DNA of 64,000 nt, from positions 930,001-994,000 of the forward strand of contig JAEQBH010000287.1 of the NCBI GenBank assembly GCA_016808115.1, read 5' to 3'. Source of the stretch: Tetrastigma voinierianum (Eukaryota; Streptophyta; Magnoliopsida; Vitales; Vitaceae). The notes beneath the pieces are model-generated. The model was not told the origin of the DNA. It saw only the letters and a program-made list of their open reading frames with translations, and searched no databases. Below, in pieces: positions 1 to 11,535 of this stretch (the stretch's first letter is position 1; the number at the start of each line of letters is the position of its first letter). A program made the translations under genes and the position numbers.

Positions 1-780
1 CCGCGACACCATGTCGAACCGGTCGCACCCAAATTTTCATAACAAAGAATTTCGATGGTGGCACCTGGCGCATAATCACCTGTCGCAGTCCCGCGTATAC
101 CGGCTCCTTGTTTCCGCAAACCCCACCCCATGATCACCCTTGATGCCTTTACCCATACCTCCACGCCAGATGCGCCGGGTTGTCCACTGCGATCCAGCGA
201 ATCCAATACCCCGCATTTGAGATTGGATCCTTGTTCATCAGGCCTAATTGATCGACAAGGTCCGTGATTTACCAATGCTACTCAAGATCTAAGAACTCGT
301 TTAAGCTCACGGCTACCAAATTTCTTATAGTTTCATAAGACAGATTCAACACTTCATATTTGAGACCGATTCTTGTACACCAGATCGACCGATCGTATTT
401 CAAAGTGGGTCATACCTAACATCCATGTCCTCTCCTCGACGCCCCTTTGCCTAAGACCTTCATGCTATCCACTGAACATACCGTCACGATGCATCTTTCA
501 GACGATCGTGGGTACCTACTTCTCGCTAATGAGCGACCGAGATCAGGTAATAGTCCCCAAATTGACGGCATGCTGATTCGCCGAAGCCCGCCGCTTCGCC
601 GCCGCCTTAACGCTTCGTGAGGATTCATGCATTTGCCATCCATGTCGTAATCGGATCGAGCTTGAGGATCCAGTCGGCATCGATATCCGGCAGGCGACTG
701 GCATTTCACTCCGCGCTTGAGCCTGATCGCACCGATGAAGACCGTGATCCCGCCGGCCGGACCGAGGCGGAAGCCTCGCT
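1..780. other. Unidentified left edge, no recognised gene
   Basis: This stretch is richer in G+C than the sequence to its right. It holds overlapping short open frames on both strands, the longest 122 codons on the minus strand at 416-784. None shows a domain or motif that I recognise, and none has the look of a retrotransposon gag or pol. It could be an LTR or a non-autonomous element cut off by the window edge. Nothing supports calling a gene here. Confidence 0.4.
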
Positions 781-799
781 CCAAATGATGGCGGGTCCC

Positions 800-975
800 A
801 AGGCCTGAGCTGAACTTTTTCGAGCCGAGCCCTGAAAGCCGAGCCCGAAATGGTAGCCCGAGATTTATCAGTTTGTACCTGCGCCTGCCTCGGCCCCAGC
901 TCAGCCGAAAGAGCCCGAGCCCAGCTTTTTTCGAGCCGAGCCCGAGTAGCTTGGCTCGTTACCAGCCCTACATAG
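800..975 (-). mobile_element. Possible end of a hAT-type non-autonomous element
   Basis: The stretch is built from variants of the word GAGCCGAGCCC and, read on the minus strand from about 970, starts TAGGGCTGGTAACGAGCC. Short elements with a TAGGG-type terminus followed by GAGCCGAGC words are common in plant genomes and are usually placed with hAT. I could not find a convincing second terminal repeat or an 8-bp target duplication, so the left limit is a guess. It could equally be part of a larger unrecognised repeat. Confidence 0.3.
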
Positions 976-1009
976 AATTTTTCATTTTCATTGGCTGAAA
1001 AGCTATAAT

Positions 1010-1350
1010 CTACCTTTTTAAGCTATTTGTTCTGTGAGTAGGAAAGAATTTCTTCAAAAATTTAGCCTGCATCTTAGTCCAGTTTCGAATGCTCCTTAGC
1101 CTTAGGGAGTTGAGCCAAATTTTTTCTTTATCCTTCAATGTGAAAGGAAAAAGATTAAGCCTCATTAAATCCACAGTGGCAGTCTCCTCCTTGAAGGTAT
1201 TGTAGACCTCTTCAAACTCCCTTATGTGTGAATAAGGGTTCTCACATGAAAGTAGGAAGGAGGGCATAATGTGAAGCCTAATGACCATCTACTCGCTTGA
1301 GGCACTATGTGAGGGTGCACTCATCCGAGAAGGGTGTATGTGGTCCGCAT
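1010..1350 (-). pseudogene. gag: gag remnant of gypsy element A
   Basis: This is the amino-terminal half of a Ty3/gypsy Gag, the capsid precursor that packages the element RNA. The main frame (1288 to 1010) has the family hallmarks ENPYSHIREFEEV, LNLFPFTLKDK and KFFPTHRTNSLKR of the retrotransposon gag domain. Upstream codons to about 1350 keep the DHIHPSRMSAPS segment also seen in element E (near 50480), interrupted by one stop. The leader and tRNA-Asp primer site of the same element follow at 1351-1740. The remaining gag and all of pol are absent to the left, so element A is truncated. It belongs to family 2. Confidence 0.85.
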
Positions 1351-1722
1351 CAATGCATTAGATTCCTTTCACTTCCTTGTTGACTCGTCGTTTTTTAGGT
1401 GGAGGTCTCCATTAGGTTTAAATTTAGGCTCAATTCAGAATATGATTCCTGTGGAATACTAACTTTGACTAATCTGCCTTCTGAATTTCTAATCAATTGG
1501 AACATAAACTCTTACAAGAAAAACAGGACAACACCAAAGAGAAAAAAAAAAAAAAAAATCTACCAAAAGGATTAATGTTAGCTAAAAAATTAATAAACAG
1601 TGAAATGAAATTAAGCAAACTAACAGCTAACTTCTAGAAAGAATGATAAGAGAAAAAATTCACCAGAGCTTATGATGAGGATTACAAGTGTTCAGTACAT
1701 TGTCATTTGCACTAAGGCACCA

Positions 1723-1740
1723 TACCTGACAACGCCACCA
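1723..1740 (-). promoter_or_regulatory. PBS of element A (tRNA-Asp type, decayed)
   Basis: Read on the minus strand this is TGGTGGCGTTGTCAGGTA, 13 of 18 matches to the complement of the plant tRNA-Asp 3' end. It lies two bases from the LTR end at 1743 and is followed by the conserved leader word ATGGTGCC, as in elements B and E. It marks where minus-strand DNA synthesis was primed. Confidence 0.75.
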
Positions 1741-1742
1741 TT

Positions 1743-2795
1743 TGATTCGTTAGCCTAGTGTGGGTATTAATTAACAAAATTTATAATCTAATACCTCATA
1801 CTAGAGTAGCATAGCTACTATAGTATAGTGGTTATAGGATCGTCCACAGAGATGTGTTTTTTTCGTGGAAATGATTGACAATGAGGCTTAAACTGGTGAT
1901 TTCATTTTGGATATTGGGTTGTGATAAAAAGAGTTGGTTTTAATGGTTAAAATTGAAAATAAAATAGATTAAAATATGGAAAGAAGTCCTTTTAAGTATT
2001 AGGTCACTAGGCTTAGGTTCCTTAGACCAATGCGGGGTTTTCCGAGTCTTTTTTTTTTCATTGGGGAGAATAACATATAGTTATCTCCCGAATTGGTTCT
2101 TCATTTAGCTATAAAAACTGACCCTCAAAAAATATCCTCTTAAAAATAGCATTCACTTCTCATTAATGGTCTCAATCAGTAAAAAAACATGTCTCCTTGA
2201 CTCGCTTCCAATAGTTAATAAGTGATAACTATCAAACATCACTGGATCTAACATTAAGTATCAAATGAGCCCTGAAAGCTTACCAAATATCAACCATTCA
2301 AGGTGACTCGAAGGGATCGAAACCTAGAGTTGAAGGAAAGAACATTAATGACAGTGAATACCTACTTTAAAAACATAGAAACCCCTGCATCGCCACATTT
2401 TCCTCGTCTCGATGCCTTTACTACTGGTTGAGGTTTTAAATTCCACTCATCCTTTGAGAAATCATCCTCTAAGGTTGTTTGGCTAAAGGGAAAGAGGAGA
2501 GAAAATGAAAGAAAATAAAAGAAACGGGAGCTTCTCGAACAAGCTTCCCAAAAACTATTGTTTGATAATCGAATAATGTCTTTAAAAAGTCTTATATGGG
2601 GTATTACAAACCACCAAATTCAATACAAATTACCAAAATATACAAATCAAACACTATTATATGGGGAGAAATTGGGAAGAAAACAAAAAGTCAAATGTCG
2701 CAGGAATTTTCGCAGACCCTTGCGAATTTAGCAAGGTTGCTACTCGCATCTTCTTGCATCCTCACGCTTTGCCTTCTCTTCTGCTCTTTAGCCTT
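1743..2795 (-). repeat. 5' LTR of element A, left arm
   Basis: Family-2 LTR on the minus strand, beginning at TGATTCG next to its PBS. Blocks such as AACAAAATTTATAATCTAA and TATAGTATAGTGG match the LTRs of B (2796 and 9819) and H (62912). The LTR stops at 2795, where element B begins, and resumes at 11123. The 82-codon open frame at 2596-2844 crosses the joint and has no meaning. Confidence 0.8.
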
Positions 2796-4072
2796 TGATT
2801 CGCGCCACGTAGGTGCTCGGGAATCAACAAAATTTATATCCTAAATCCTACCGCGTAGTCAAGCCACTCACAAAGATAAAGGTTCAGGTCGAACAATGTG
2901 GATGGGTTTTCTTTGTACAAATTGATTTGCAGTGAATCAAAATGGTGAATTTCAAGTTTGGATTTTGTGCTGCAAAACAAAGGAGGTTTCGGTTTAAAAC
3001 CTAAAAATAAAAACAAGTTAAAATGTAAAATAGAATCCCTTGAAGTGTCGGGCCACTGGTTTAGGGTTTTAAGGCAACCAACATGTCCCCGGGTATTTTT
3101 TCCTCACGTTGGGGAGGATGACATATAGTCATTTCGAACCTGACTTCATTTAGCTTTAAAACTAAACCCTATGATTTTCCCCTTTGAAACATAGCATTTA
3201 AATGGGTATAAATGTCCATAATGGAAAACACATCTCAAAAAACCCTACCCCACAATAATCCATAGGAGATTAACTGACTGCACCATGATCTAATGAAAGT
3301 ATCCACTCGAACCCAAAAAAGTTTGCCAAATACACATTAAAGAGAAAGTATGCTTAAGAGATTTTAACCTATGGTGAGAAGGTGAACGTGAACAACCATA
3401 AATGCGTGTCTTTAAAAAACAGAACCGGAAAGGCCCCACACCCTAGCTAACAACCCTCCTTCAAGGAGGAAGAGGTCTAAATAACCATCCTGAGTTGTCA
3501 TCCTCGTAAGAGGCTCGGCAAACAGAAAGAGGAAAGAAAATGAAAGAAAATGGGAAAAGGAGGAAGCAGCGGCGAAACTGCCGCCCGTCTCTATTCCAAA
3601 GTGAAGTCAAGAGTTGATTTTATTACAAAGCCACATACTGAGGCTTAGATGCTTAGGTGGCAGGAAGTTACAAAAAAACCAAATCGAAGGCTATTACAGG
3701 CAAAATGGAAAAACCAAAACAAATTGCAAATAGGTGATACAGTGCAGAACCAAGTGCCAGGAAGGAACAGGCGCTAGAAGGAACAGTGTCAGCCAGTAGG
3801 AAACTGGGGCCAAGTGTGCTCCAATTTCCGTTGCTATTCTTCTTGGTTTTTTATCTACAATGCTGAGTTTGACTCTAATTCTTCATGTTGATCGACTCAA
3901 CAATTTTCGCATAATTTTAGTCGCAAAACCGCAAAATTTGCCACAAATGCGATCAGAATAGTAGGGACCTTAATGTGCAAATTCCAAAAGACCGTAATGA
4001 TTAGTACACCAAAGTACACTCAAACCTATAATAAATAGGTTCAAAATAGCACTTCTTTTTGGGCACTAATCA
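2796..4072 (-). repeat. 3' LTR of element B
   Basis: It starts TGATTCGCGCC and ends GGGCACTAATCA on the plus strand, so the minus-strand LTR starts TGATTAGTGCCC. It aligns along its length with 9819-11122, for example the shared runs AAATTGATTTGCAGTGAATC and TTTTAACCTATGGTGAGAAG. The two copies differ by many short indels. Confidence 0.85.
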
Positions 4073-4930
4073 TAACTTCTAACCTACATTATAGTCCCTT
4101 AGCAATGAAAGAAGAAAGAAAGAGAGAGTATACAAATGATAACACTATGTTACAAAAAGGTTGCAAGCTCAAAAGGCTGTGACAAGAATCATCAAAATCC
4201 TAGCCCAATAAACTTATCCTTCAAGAGAATGAATGTCATACAAATTGAAGATCAAAGAGCCTCCTTCTTGGTGAATCAACCAGAGACTTCCACCAAAACC
4301 TAAGTGTTTGTTTGATCAGTTCTCAACAATAAAATGCTAAACTGCACTCTCCCCCCAACCAAGCTATTGCCACAACCTAGCATGCTAACCAACCCAAATA
4401 GATCAGGACCCATTCTTATCTACAACCTTTAAAGTGTAGTGCAATGTCAGAGGAATTGACCTCACCAAAGTCCATGTAATGGGGATCAACCGATGACTCC
4501 CAACCAATTAAGGCTTGGGGCACTCAAGTCATGAGGATCTTTCTCGACCACTAACTCTTCAGTTTCAACCCTGACCAATGATTTCAAACTCCAGCACCTA
4601 CAACTTGCTAAACCCACCTATCCACCCATGAAAGACTAAGCTGCGTCTCAAACCACTTCGGGGCTTGAAAGCAATCGGCTTTAAAGGTTTTCAATGATGA
4701 CCTCGACTCAAGCTCGTTTCTGCAAAGCGTCGTAAATTTTTCTTTTTCTTCCTTTCTTTTTTCTTTCTTTTCTTTTCTTTCTTTTCTAAATATCACATCG
4801 CCTTTTATTCACGGGGTCCTTAATTATTATAAGTGGTCAATCTAAATTTAGGGGTAGGTTTTAATACAATGTTTAGGGAGGCAGCAGCCTTCTCAAAAAA
4901 TTACTGCTTAAAAAACCATGTGCATTGTGT
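4073..4930 (-). other. 3' internal non-coding region of element B
   Basis: Non-coding tail between the lost pol and the 3' LTR. On the minus strand it carries purine-rich AAAGAAAGAAAA runs (4741-4790), the phrase AGCAAGTTGTAGGTGCTGGA and a tract TTGGTTGGGGGGAGAG (4350-4366). The same succession occurs at 56290-57018 in element E. Next to the LTR itself the polypurine tract is decayed to GGTTAGAAGTTA, whereas E has GGTTGGGGGGAG. No gene is seen. Confidence 0.6.
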
Positions 4931-4935
4931 GTGGT

Positions 4936-7623
4936 TGTTTTCCTTTTCTATATACTAAACCCCAAATTAACATAATTACAAGAGCCTTACACTTCTCTTG
5001 CACACATGTTACTGATAATTTGGCTTGATAAAATAATTTTCTTAATGTTCATGATTTACAAATAAGGGTTTAGCCTATGACACCGCAAGGCACAGTCATA
5101 CACAAAAATCGAATAAGTCCAGGTCATTCCGCCAGAGATTGATAGCGAATACATCAACTACCCTAACTACTAAAATTCCATACTATTTGGACTCAAACTC
5201 AAAGTGAAAGTTTTATCTAAAACAACTAAAATTAAAAACTTATACTTATTGAATATATTCAAATCAAACTAAAACAAAAGTAAATGAATAAAAATAAATT
5301 GTATATAAAAGAATGATTGAATCGCCATCGTGAGAAACGAAACCATCAATGAAATACAAATGGAATAGTCAATTCCAACACTGGGTTTCCATGTATGGAT
5401 CTAGTTACGTCCAAGATTTCATTGATCGATTTCCATATTCTTGCACCGATTAGATATCCTGCTTTTCCTCGAAGACAAGATCAAACCAGCACCTATTCCA
5501 AATTCTCTTATCCGGTATTTTCTTTCTCAATACTTCACACCCATTTCCTCGCTGACGTAAACAGAACTTTGCTTTTCCTTCTCGTGATTTTCGCAAAGTT
5601 TCTACCACCTCTAATCGTAGCCTAACCTTCGTATCTATGGGTTTATCCTGCTCCTTGATTAGATCTAAGCTACTAATTTTTTGGATTGGAACTTACCTTT
5701 AGATTAAGGTGAACTCTCTGATTATTTATATTGTTAAATACACCCCTCTCCAACTTCAATTATGAAGTAAGGGGATTTATCAAAATGAACTCAGCCCTGC
5801 CATAGCTCACAATGGTAGTCGAACATACCTTAAAAGAATGCTCTCAGCTCAGAATCTCCGTTCTATGTCATGCGTAGGGCATCCCGATATCGAGTAAGAT
5901 ACATCTCCTCAACCGTATTGTACTACTATCGTGGGGAACTTATCCCATTCAAACGACACCGATTAAGTAAGAACAACCCAAATTAATTCTCCATAATTGT
6001 GCAGAAAGATTGTAATCTAAATGTAATCAAATCCAAAAGAGTCAAAGGCTCGATTATTGCATTGCGAATTAAGAAACGTATAATCGATCACGCACAACCA
6101 CCGTAATTGCAATAAACCGAGAAGAAATGAATTTTAAATTTGTCTGATTTCTCATAAATTTTCAAAGTAAAGAATACTTAAGAAAAATAATAGAACTAAA
6201 AATCCATCTCTACTCGTCTCTGCACAGTTCGCAGATTCAAAACAAGAAACAAAATAAAAATAAAAATAAAAAAAATAAAAATCTACTCTAAAATATACAC
6301 CGAGTCTTCTCTTCTCCTCGTAGTAAGATTGAAACTACTTTACTCTTCTAAAGCTATCTATTTATACCAAAGAATTCCTGGGGTCGAATCCCTAAAATGA
6401 TCCAGGTGGAACTCCTAAAGCCCAAATTACCTAGTCTCTATGTCATACCTCGTTGATGTCATGACATGGATTTCTCTTTGATTTGCCAGTGGATCACGCG
6501 ACTCTTTCTTTAAGTTTCAAACTAGCTTTGTCCCCAGAATCAAGTTTTTGACTGGTCGCTTACATCGCTGCTGTGGTCGCGGACCTCATTTGCCTGTTCC
6601 TTCGTTGATGTCGCACCTCGCCATGTCGCGACATCATTGTCTTTCTCTATTCTTCCGTACCTTCCGGGAAGGCGATCAGCTTTATGTTGCGACTAATTTC
6701 CCGCTTTGTGGCGATGACTTCATGTGACTTTGATTTCTTGGTCGCACTGGTGGTCTTCTTGCCTTCATATGTCTCAATTTTATGTCACACCTCATGGCGA
6801 TGTCGTGACCTCGCTCCCATTTCTTTTGGCTGCAACCTCACTTCACGCTGCAACAAATCTCCTCCTTCCCACCTATTTTCCCAGTCGCGACCTCAAGGTG
6901 GTGTCGCAACCCCAATTTCCTTCTCGTTGTTTCTTTCAGTCGACCTTAATGAGTGGTCGCACATCATTTCTAATCCTTGATTTGTAAAAAGGTCGCAAGT
7001 TCAATTCCTCGTGCGTTTTATTCGCTACAGTCGCGAATCTTCTTAAAAACTCTATTTTGGTTGCACTTGAATCTTTCTCGTTTTTATGTCGACATCATAG
7101 TGGTGTCGCGACATGAAATGGACCCCTTGCATTTGAAAACTAGTTGGTAAACTTTCTTTTGCAAAGACCTTTCGTGGCTTTTACAGACGATCCCTTGTCG
7201 CGACTCGGGAGTGGTGTCGCGACATACCATATCCTCGCGTCGGACATCGACGTGATGCCTACAGCGACATTATCTTCCTTTGATTATTTCTTTACCGACC
7301 ACGCTTTCTTCGTCGCGAACCTCCTTCTTCTAAGTCACGAATTCACTGCTCCAAATTTTCTATTCTTCCTCAAAGCCTGACGGTCGATGTCGTGACTTGA
7401 ATGGTCGGGCACCCTGAGCTTCCGCTGCGACTTAAATTTTCGCCAGGACCTCAATTATGCTATACCGGCTTCTTCTTATTTTTGCTACTTTGAGTTGAGG
7501 TCAGATTTTCCTGCAAAATGAAATTTGAGCACTATCCAATTTTCTCTCGCAAGCAACCAACATTTATCTCATAATATACTCAGAAAAATGGATTAAAAAC
7601 TTAATGAGTTTTTAGACTCATCA
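4936..7623 (-). repeat. Solo LTR of family 1, TSD GTGGT
   Basis: Single 2.69-kb LTR starting TGTTTTCC and ending GACTCATCA, flanked on both sides by GTGGT (4931-4935 and 7624-7628). It is homologous to the LTRs of element C: compare ACTACCCTAACTACT (about 5158) with ACTACCCTGACTACTC (about 19067), and the TTAATGAGTTTTTAGACTCATCA end with the C end. In minus orientation it has a TATA-like TATAAATA at 6359-6366, with GTCGCGAC-type palindromes upstream of it (6590-7400). No PBS or polypurine tract adjoins it, as expected after recombination between two LTRs. It interrupts element B. Confidence 0.85.
6590..7400 (-). repeat. GTCGCGAC palindrome block in the solo LTR
   Basis: Scattered exact and decayed copies of TGTCGCGACAT, for example near 6630, 7105, 7196 and 7216, upstream (minus sense) of the TATA box at 6359-6366. 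The spacing is irregular here, unlike in element C. Many copies have lost a CpG (GTCGTGAC, GTCGCAAC), as expected for methylated palindromes. Confidence 0.7.
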
Positions 7624-7628
7624 GTGGT

Positions 7629-8338
7629 TAGCTAAAGGTGGAAGAAAAAGGTTAAATACAACAAGAATTCAACTAATCATCCACTCAACTAGGCATGGCA
7701 TCACTCTAACATCAATAGGTTAGACAAAGTTTCAATTTTCCAACTTGCGTGTTAGGGTAAACCCACAAAATTAAAAGTACTTTTGAAAATTGCTCGCATA
7801 GTATAACACCTTCACAAAAGGGGACAACCAGCAAGCCACCGAACATCACAAAAATGGCTTGCTCAATATAAAACAAAATAAATGCCACTTCCTTTCACGA
7901 CTTTCCCCAACCAAATGTCACATCGGGTCTCAATAGTCTTGATTGAAATAGAGAAGGAAGTGTTACCCCTTTGATGATGTGTCGTTTTGGATAGGGAGAC
8001 TTCTACAGATTTATTGACAATTTTATTCACTCCGTTAAGTTTGCTATAAACAAGTTAGGAGAAGAAAGGAGAGGAAAAAAGTGACCGGTTGGAGAATTTT
8101 GAAAATTACACCTTCACAATAATTTCAAAAGTGTTCTTTCTGGCTATATTTGGATTCTAGACTCTCTAAGCTTTCCAACGGTACCAAGAACGCCTAAAAC
8201 GGAGTTCGGATGAAAATGTTATGGGCGAATCAAAATCAGGAGGCACAGGGCAGTGTCATGAAATCAAGAACCTACGAAAAATTTTTTTTTTTGAAAATAA
8301 ATAAAAAACAATAAATTATATATATAGAGAGAAGAAGA

Positions 8339-8407
<69 letters not shown>

Positions 8408-9340
8408 AAAATGACAAAATAGTGAAATGTGAGAGGACAAAACAAAGAATAAAGGAGAAAAGATCATTCAGAAGAGTGAATAAGAATGCAAAATTTCAAG
8501 TAGGATCAAGGCGAATTTTTGCAATTTTTATTTTATGCTCCACTTTTTAACTAGAAACCTGCAAAAATAAACACATAAAAAATTAAGAAAAATGCATAAA
8601 GTTGAAAATTAAGCTAAAAACAAATATTAACTAAAAAATAGAGAAAATCTAAGAAGAAAATTAAAGAAATCAAAATAAACTAAAAATAAACTAAGAAAAC
8701 TGAAAACAAAAGTGGGGAGACGAAAGCACCCCAAAACATGTTCCCCAAGCCTCGAGGCCGTAGAACCGGTGAGCGAAAAATGCCGAGGTCTCGGTGCCCT
8801 AATCCAAACCAACACCCGAACCAACCACTATGCCATGCGATGTGAGCTGTTGCCATTATCTTGGATGTAGTGGCAAAGGCTCTTACAGTGGCCACTAATT
8901 TTCTGATGTTTTATAAAGATAGCAGCTACTGTGGTAGCCTTTATGGTGTGCTTCAGGTCGGTCAGGCTGTATGTGATATACTTAAAGAAGGTCAGCTGGG
9001 TGGGGGCAAAAGGACATTAGGATCCAAATCTATGGGGATTGGTTGAGGGGATGTTTCTTGGGGCTCTTCCCGCCTTCTCTTACCTCCCCCGGCTTCCCCA
9101 CTGGGCAGCCTCAGGAGTTTTCTACCGGTTCCGCATTAATTCCTCCCGAACCCGTCGGCAGATGTCAAAATTTTCATCACTTCGCCCTCGAACTCCATCA
9201 AATTCCTTGCTCAGAGCTCTCCACTATGTCAATTTCCTATTGGCCCGGACATCCACCGGTCCCATGTTCCTCTGCTGAAGTTATCCACTAATTTGCTCAA
9301 ATTTAGGATGACTTGTTCAACAGGATATGGTCAAGGGTTG
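7629..9340 (-). other. Internal remnant of element B
   Basis: Sequence between the nested solo LTR and gag. Near 8165-8240 it holds a diverged dispersed repeat with the phrases CTTTCCAACGGTACC and AAACGGAGTTCGGATG, a type I have seen in plant repeats but cannot classify. Around 8700-9330 the minus strand keeps short peptide-like stretches, possibly the end of gag, broken by stops. No reverse transcriptase motif is visible. The open frames on either strand are short and unconvincing. Confidence 0.45.
8340..8404. repeat. (AT)n microsatellite, about 32 units
   Basis: Uninterrupted TA/AT dinucleotide run of about 65 bases inside the remnant of element B. The minus-strand frame reading YIYIYI across it is an artefact of the repeat. 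Confidence 0.98.
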
Positions 9341-9625
9341 TCAGCAATGAGGAGTCGAGGCAAATGCGTGGAGAAGAAGAGGTGCATAAGTCAGAGGGAA
9401 CACCATAGATGGGTGCACTCCATCCATCGGGTCTCTAAGTAGTCCCTCATGTGACTCATTCGGGTCTGATTTCTCCCCCAATGGTTGGCCATTCGGGCCA
9501 TGAAGGCTCCTATAGTTCCTCATTGACATGTATGCCTTAGGGTTTCTCTCCTGACTGTATTGCTCTCCCTCTAGGTGCTCCATTTGGTTTATGTTTGAGA
9601 TCATCGCAGCCTTCCGCTTACCCAC
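9341..9625 (-). pseudogene. gag: gag amino-terminal remnant of element B
   Basis: Amino-terminal part of a family-2 Gag. It shares the peptide order EGEQYS..ERN..AYMSMR with the plus-strand fragment at about 44159-44445. In B it continues NYRSLHGPNGQPLGEKS, and then diverges into sequence without the capsid hallmarks seen at 1010-1288. It follows the PBS by about 170 bases, the usual leader length in this family. The domain core (LFPFTLKDK) is missing, in line with the internal deletion of the element. Confidence 0.7.
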
Positions 9626-9798
9626 CGAACATGCACTCCGTTAGAAAATAAAAAGTAAACACCAAGACAACAGAAAATCCTGTTATCTGCCTTTACGCAA
9701 ATGAAATAAATAAAAACGATCAGACATAAAGAAATTCACCAATACTTGTGATGAGGATCACAAGTGTTCCACAGCTCATCAAATGCACTTAGGCACCA

Positions 9799-9816
9799 TC
9801 CCCGGCAACGACGCCA
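9799..9816 (-). promoter_or_regulatory. PBS of element B (tRNA-Asp)
   Basis: The plus strand reads TCCCCGGCAACGACGCCA, which matches the 3' end of plant tRNA-Asp including CCA with one difference (GACGCCA for GGCGCCA). The minus strand is therefore the PBS. Two bases (TT) separate it from the LTR at 9819, the normal spacing. Confidence 0.92.
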
Positions 9817-9818
9817 TT

Positions 9819-11122
9819 TGATTTGTGCCACAGCAGGTGTTCGGATCAACAAAATTTATATCCTAAATCCTACTGCTGTAGTCAAGCTACTGTAGTATAG
9901 TGGTCTAGGGTCGAACACAGGGATGAGTTTTCTTCGTACAAATTGATTTGCAGTGAATCAAAATGGTGAATTCTGCCTGATTTTCAGGTTTGCAAAACAG
10001 CTGAGGTTTTTTGGGGTTTAAAATCGAAAATAAAAACAAGTTAAAATGTAAAATAGAAGCCTTGAAGTGTCGGGCCACCGGTTTAGGTTTTAAGGCAACT
10101 AACATGTCTCCGGTATTTTTCCTCAGCTGGGAGGATGACATTAGTCATTTCGAACCCATCTTCATTTAAATTTTTAAAACTAAACCCTATGATTTTCCCT
10201 TTTGAAACATAGCATTTAAATGGGCATAAATGTCCATAACAATGAAAACACATTTCAAAAACCCTACCCCACAATAACTAATAGGAGACAACTAACTGGG
10301 CATCAGTGGATCTAATGAAAGTATCCACTGAACCTAAAAAGTTTGCCAAATACACATTAAAGAGAGCATGCTTAAGAGATTTTAACCTATGGTGAGAAGC
10401 AAGAACGTAAACAACCATAAATGCGTGCTTTAAAAAAACAAGGGAACCGTGAGTTAACTCCACACCCTAGCCAACAACCCTCCTATGAGGAGAGGTCTAG
10501 CTAACCATCCTCCGAGTCATTATCCCTGTGAGGAGCTGCCTGGGCAAAATGAGAAAGAGGAAAGAAAATGAAAGAAAATGGGGAAAGTGATAGCTTAGAG
10601 AATACGAACCGCCGCCCCGTCTCTATTCCAAAGTGAAGTCAAGTGAGTTTATTGATACAAAGTTTTTACATACTGAGGCTTATATAGATGCTCAGTGTAA
10701 GGGAAGTTACAAAAAAACCAAAATCCAAGGCTATTAGGTAAAATGAAAAACCAAAAACAAATGCAAACAGTGGTATAAATGCAGAAAAGGTGAACGTAGC
10801 GTGAAGAACAGGCGTTAGAAGGAACAAGGTTCTAGGAACCAATTCCTCACAGTGCTCCAATTTCCTATGTTTTTCGCTATTCTTCTTCCTTGGTTTTTGG
10901 ATCTATACGCCGAGTTTGACTCTAATTCTTCATGCTTGGATCGACTCAACAATTTCGGCATAATTAGCTCGCAAAAACTGCAAAATTTGCCACAAAATGC
11001 GATCAGTAGAATAGTAGGGACCTTAATGTGCAAATCGGGTTAATCAGAATGATTAGTACACAAAAAGCACTCAAAACCTATAATAAATAGGGTTCAAAAT
11101 AGCACTTTTTGGGCACTAATCA
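9819..11122 (-). repeat. 5' LTR of element B
   Basis: 1304-bp LTR from TGATTTGTGCC to GGGCACTAATCA, homologous to 2796-4072. On the minus strand TATATAAG near 10680 is a plausible TATA box. The LTR abuts its PBS on the left and the resumed LTR of element A on the right. Confidence 0.88.
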
Positions 11123-11331
11123 AGCTTTGAACTACAATTGGGTTTTTCATGCTTGAGCTGAATCCCTATCTTCAATATATATAGCCTTTGAACACAACAA
11201 AACTTGCCACAAAATTTGATTAGTAGCCTTGCTAGGTCCTTAACATGTCAATCAATACTACTGGACATTACACAAAAGTGTCAAAACATAGAGTGTTAAG
11301 GGTGAAACAATTACTATTTAGGTAGTAATCG
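11123..11331 (-). repeat. 5' LTR of element A, right arm
   Basis: Resumes the LTR interrupted at 2795. Phrases such as ACTTGCCACAAAATTTGAT and GGTCCTTAACATG are diverged versions of the outer end of B (10985-11035). It ends at about GGTAGTAATC, the counterpart of GGCACTAATCA. Together the arms give about 1.26 kb, the normal length of this LTR family. Confidence 0.75.
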
Positions 11332-11535
11332 TGGTTATAGTATGATCTCCAAAGGTATAGTGTCCTGGTGACTTCAAACTTAAGCTCAACTCACCTATTT
11401 GGAAGAAGCTAACTAAGAAAGGAGAAGAATACACCCTTTTTATTCAAACCAAAATATCTAAAAATTACTAAAACCTTAAAAATGAAAGAGAACCAATTCC
11501 AAGAAGTTTTAGATGAGTATTCCTATAGCGGGGAT
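11332..11535. other. Short spacer, nothing recognised
   Basis: About 200 bases between the outer end of LTR A and the start of LTR F. It is A/T-rich, with no open frame or repeat that I can assign. It may be the oldest sequence in this part of the window. Confidence 0.4.

Larger units (their letters stand above)
2796..11122 (-). mobile_element. Gypsy element B, family 2, internally deleted
   Basis: Minus-strand Ty3/gypsy element with two LTRs of about 1.3 kb (2796-4072 and 9819-11122), a tRNA-Asp PBS and a gag start, but no recognisable reverse transcriptase or integrase. Without the nested solo LTR (4936-7623) the internal part is only about 3 kb, against about 7 kb in element E, so most of pol is lost. 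It sits inside the LTR of element A, a member of its own family. Flanks are GCCTT on the left (2791-2795) and AGCTT on the right (11123-11127), an imperfect duplication (AGCCTT versus AGCTT) that fits one inserted base. Confidence 0.8.

Noticed and set aside
416..784. 122-codon minus-strand frame at the left edge
   Set aside because: No recognisable domain; the opposite strand is also open over part of it.
8264..8467. Minus-strand frame with YIYIYI run
   Set aside because: Translation of the (AT)n microsatellite.
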